Made by a program: the position numbers and the translations under genes
The notes under the pieces: model-generated
Seen by the model: the letters and a program-made list of their open reading frames with translations, nothing else
Databases searched by the model: none
What the model was told of the DNA's origin: nothing
Shown: piece by piece, positions 61,693 to 64,000 of the stretch
Layout: the number at the start of each line of letters is the position of its first letter
How positions within the stretch are numbered: the first letter of the stretch is position 1
NCBI GenBank assembly: GCA_030145055.1
Contig: JAQYWK010000001.1
Location: forward strand, 806,001 to 870,000
Source: Desulfovibrio sp.
GTDB lineage: Bacteria > Desulfobacterota > Desulfovibrionia > Desulfovibrionales > Desulfovibrionaceae
DNA length: 64,000 nt
Direction of reading: 5' to 3'

Positions 61693-62250
61693 TTGTGGCT
61701 TAACCATACTGATTCTTTACAGAACTGCCTCGGATCATTAGAAGTTAGCTGTGATTCAAAAGATATTAATGTCTGCGATCACGCTTTTGACTATTGGAAA
61801 CAGATGACAGTTGAGCTTCGGGAAAAAGGCCACATTATTTATATGGTGGGGAACGGAGCGAGCGCGTCAATGGCGAGTCATTTTTCCGCCGATCTTGCAA
61901 AAAATGCCCATGTTCACACTCAGGTTTTTACTGATCTGGCACTTATTACCGCCATTGCCAATGACCTTTCATTTGATCAAATTTTCGTCGAACCGCTTCG
62001 ACGCAGACTAACTCCCAATGACATGCTTGTTGCTATCAGCAGTTCCGGGGATTCTCCGAATGTTGTAAATGCTTGTCGTTTTGCTTCTGAGGTGGGCGCT
62101 TCGGTGATCACTGTTACCGCTATGGGGGCAGAAAATAAAATGCGCCAGATTGGAGATCTTAATTTTTGGATTCCCGCAGATACTTACGGTATGGCCGAAA
62201 CAGGTCATGCGTGTATTCTTCATTACTGGATGGACTCAGTTTCTATATAA
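61693..62250 (+). CDS. SIS-domain sugar-phosphate isomerase (GmhA-like)
   Basis: A 185-residue phosphosugar isomerase resembling GmhA, which converts sedoheptulose 7-phosphate to D-glycero-D-manno-heptose 7-phosphate. The SIS phosphate loop reads IYMVGNGASASMASHFSADLAKNAHV (GNGGSAADAQHFAAEL in GmhA). Then come LITAIANDLSFDQIFVEPLRRRLTPNDMLVAISSSGDSPNVVNACRFASEVGASVITVTAMG and a C-terminal MAETGHACILHYWMDSV. The start is TTG at 61693 with AAGGG about 6 nt upstream; the nearby ATG at 61689 is out of frame. With the kinase/nucleotidyltransferase before it and the HAD phosphatase after it, it completes a GmhA-HldE-GmhB-like set. Confidence 0.9.
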   Translation: MWLNHTDSLQNCLGSLEVSCDSKDINVCDHAFDYWKQMTVELREKGHIIYMVGNGASASMASHFSADLAKNAHVHTQVFTDLALITAIANDLSFDQIFVEPLRRRLTPNDMLVAISSSGDSPNVVNACRFASEVGASVITVTAMGAENKMRQIGDLNFWIPADTYGMAETGHACILHYWMDSVSI

Positions 62251-62272
62251 ATTTTAGAAGGATAGAGGGATT

Positions 62273-63346
62273 ATGTCTAACGATGAATTTCGTATAGATT
62301 CTCATAAGTTACTGTTTCATCCACAAAGAGTCGCCAATTGGATGAATGGTGAAAATATTTATCCATTGTACATGGAACTTAGCCCCGCTGGAGCGTGCAA
62401 TCACCGATGCCGTTTTTGCGGGCTTGATTTTGCGGGCTACAAACCTGTTTTTATGGACGGAGAGAAGCTTGGCGTCCGGCTCGATGAGATGGGTAAACTT
62501 GGTGTTAAGAGCATCATGTATGCAGGTGAGGGTGAGCCTTTTCTGAACAAGAAGATGACAGATATTATTTTACGCACTAAAAATGCGGGGATTGATGTTG
62601 CTTTGACCACAAATGGTGTGCTTATGACCCCTGAAATAAGCGAAAAAATATTGAAGGCTATGAGCTGGATTAAAGTTAGTCTTAATGCAGGAACGCCTGA
62701 AACTTATGCTAAAATTCACGGGACAGACTCGGCTGATTTTGAAAAAGTGATGAAGAATCTTGAGGCCGCCGTTGCTATTCGCAAAAAGTTGAATGCAAAC
62801 TGTGCTCTTGGTGCTCAGATTTTATTACTCCCTGAAAATTCAGGAGAAATAGAAACCCTTGCCGTGAGATGTAGAGATATCGGTTTGGACTATTTAGTTG
62901 TGAAGCCATATTCGCACCATCCTCAGTCTGAAGGTCAGGAATATGCTGACATAGTCTATGAGGATTACACCGAACTTGCTGCGAAAGTTAACAGCTACAG
63001 CACAGAATATTTTAATGTCGTTTTCCGTCTTGATTCCATGAAATCATGGGATGAAAAAAAGCATACGTACAATCGCTGTCATGCACTGCCGTTCTGGTCC
63101 TATGTTGATTCATATGGAAATATCTGGGGTTGCAGTGTTTATTTGCAGGATGAGCGCTTTCTTTACGGAAATGTTTTCGAACAAAGTTTCGAAGATATTT
63201 GGACGGGCGAAAAACGAGCCGAGTCCATGAAGTGGTGTGCTGATAATCTTGATCCTCATAATTGCCGAGTTAATTGCCGTATGGATAAAATTAATACCTA
63301 TTTATGGGAGCTTGTTAATCCGAAAGCTCATGTCAATTTTATATAG
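62273..63346 (+). CDS. Radical SAM enzyme with SPASM-like C terminus
   Basis: A 357-residue radical SAM protein. The iron-sulfur cluster motif is AGACNHRCRFCGLD (CxxxCxxC), followed by SIMYAGEGEPFLNKKMTDIILRTKNAGIDVALTTNGVLM and IKVSLNAGTPETYAKIHG. The C-terminal part has further cysteines (NRCHALPFWSYVDSYGNIWGCSVYLQDERF and NLDPHNCRVNCRMDKI), an arrangement typical of a SPASM or twitch extension holding auxiliary clusters. In this operon it probably carries out a radical dehydration, epimerisation or deoxygenation on the sugar. AAGGATAGAGGG precedes the ATG. It is oxygen-sensitive chemistry that suits an anaerobe. Confidence 0.92.
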   Translation: MSNDEFRIDSHKLLFHPQRVANWMNGENIYPLYMELSPAGACNHRCRFCGLDFAGYKPVFMDGEKLGVRLDEMGKLGVKSIMYAGEGEPFLNKKMTDIILRTKNAGIDVALTTNGVLMTPEISEKILKAMSWIKVSLNAGTPETYAKIHGTDSADFEKVMKNLEAAVAIRKKLNANCALGAQILLLPENSGEIETLAVRCRDIGLDYLVVKPYSHHPQSEGQEYADIVYEDYTELAAKVNSYSTEYFNVVFRLDSMKSWDEKKHTYNRCHALPFWSYVDSYGNIWGCSVYLQDERFLYGNVFEQSFEDIWTGEKRAESMKWCADNLDPHNCRVNCRMDKINTYLWELVNPKAHVNFI

Positions 63347-63388
63347 TATGTTTGCCGCTATTTATTTGAATACATATTTGAGGATGCC

Positions 63389-64000
63389 ATGATTTTAGGA
63401 TCAGATTTCGACAATACTATGGTTGATTATAATGCGCTATTTTATCAAGCTGCGTTAGGAATCGGCTTAGTTGATGGTTCCGTAGCCGCGAATAAAACCG
63501 CAGTACGTGACCATATACGGAAATCTGATGGCGGGGAGATTCTATGGCAAAAGTTGCAAGCGGAAGTTTATGGACCTCGCATTAATGAGGCTGTTCTGTT
63601 TTTAGGTTTGTGTGACTTTTTGACCCTTTGTATCAAAAATAAAATCCCTGTGTATGTGGTGAGTCACAAAACCCGTTTTGCCTGCCGCGGAGATGTTGAT
63701 TTGCGCGAGGCTGCTCTCAGTTTTATGGAAAAGAACGATCTTTTCAATTCGTCTCCTTATGGGCTGAGTCTTGAGCGCGTTTTTTTTGTAGACTCCAGAT
63801 ATGAGAAGGGCGAAATTATAAAATCACTCAATTGTGATGTGTTTGTAGATGACTTGATTGAAGTCTTTTGTGAGTCTTCTTTTCCCGCTGATATTTCTAA
63901 ATTTATGTTTGCGCCGCAAGTAATAGAGACTCCGCTAGAAGTAGATAGTCTGCTTGAAATTGAGATGGTCAAAACATGGGACGAGCTGTCAGAGATTATT
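63389..64000 (+). CDS. HAD-superfamily phosphatase, 3' end beyond window (partial)
   Basis: Not in the ORF track because it runs off the right edge; translated here from the ATG at 63389 (GAGG 5 nt upstream), open for 204 codons. It is a HAD hydrolase: motif I LGSDFDNTMVDY (DxDxT, nucleophile and acid), motif II VYVVSHKTR, motif III Lys in YEKGEIIKSL, motif IV CDVFVDDLIEV. This layout is that of a small-molecule phosphatase. As the last visible gene of the operon it could remove the phosphate at C7 of a heptose bisphosphate, the GmhB role, although its sequence is not GmhB itself. More operon genes probably lie beyond the edge. Confidence 0.88.
   Translation, partial: MILGSDFDNTMVDYNALFYQAALGIGLVDGSVAANKTAVRDHIRKSDGGEILWQKLQAEVYGPRINEAVLFLGLCDFLTLCIKNKIPVYVVSHKTRFACRGDVDLREAALSFMEKNDLFNSSPYGLSLERVFFVDSRYEKGEIIKSLNCDVFVDDLIEVFCESSFPADISKFMFAPQVIETPLEVDSLLEIEMVKTWDELSEII

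Noticed and set aside
1-64000. tRNA or rRNA genes, insertion sequences, prophage, CRISPR arrays
   Set aside because: No cloverleaf, transposase, integrase, phage structural gene or regularly spaced repeat array was seen on either strand.

Overview
The window looks like a chromosomal segment from a deltaproteobacterial sulfate reducer of the Desulfovibrionales, probably a marine Desulfovibrio/Maridesulfovibrio relative. This is an inference from gene families. The evidence is a major iron-dependent alcohol dehydrogenase, many Cache-domain chemoreceptors and kinases, sigma-54 activators with cysteine-rich PAS domains, an orphan TRAP binding protein, and small conserved proteins I associate with this order. 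I see no rRNA, tRNA, insertion sequence, phage gene or CRISPR array.

Left part (1-11.5 kb): two tandem minus-strand chemoreceptors (the first runs off the left edge and is missing from the ORF track); a dgt / double-methyltransferase / xth gene row; a 29-residue membrane miniprotein too short for the ORF track; three uncharacterised proteins; and an ATP-grasp enzyme. Next (11.7-17.2 kb) is an alcohol oxidation module. It has an iron alcohol dehydrogenase with a well-formed sigma-54 promoter, and upstream an operon of an ErcA-like alcohol dehydrogenase homologue, a PAS histidine kinase and an NtrC-type response regulator. Thiol peroxidase follows. A second sigma-54 activator (18.0-19.5 kb) diverges from a flavodoxin-like/methyltransferase gene pair, which has its own sigma-54 promoter and tandem repeats upstream.

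Middle part (21-35 kb): a lone MlrC-family (M81) peptidase, then a ten-gene minus-strand sugar operon (galT-galK-lacI type regulator-galM-CUT1 ABC transporter-PfkB kinase-lyxose/mannose isomerase) with a LacI-type operator ahead of galT. After it come a small GlsB/YeaQ-type membrane protein and an orphan TRAP solute-binding protein. From 35.4 to 41.5 kb lies an envelope group: a haem-containing fatty acid cis/trans isomerase, a haem-motif beta-propeller lipoprotein, a DUF900 hydrolase lipoprotein and a TMEM175-like membrane protein.

Right part (41.8-64 kb): a cupin, a two-gene RND efflux pump, a YciH/SUI1 protein, a small conserved protein, two tandem paralogous hybrid histidine kinases, and a histidine kinase translationally coupled to a periplasmic binding protein. 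The window ends in a seven-gene plus-strand operon (57.0 kb to the right edge). It holds a methyltransferase, a short NeuB-like synthase, a nucleotidyltransferase-kinase fusion in reversed HldE order, a deoxyhypusine-synthase-like protein, a GmhA-like isomerase, a radical SAM enzyme and a HAD phosphatase (cut by the edge). Together these resemble a divergent heptose/acidic-sugar activation pathway for a surface glycan. This operon is the best candidate for an undescribed system.
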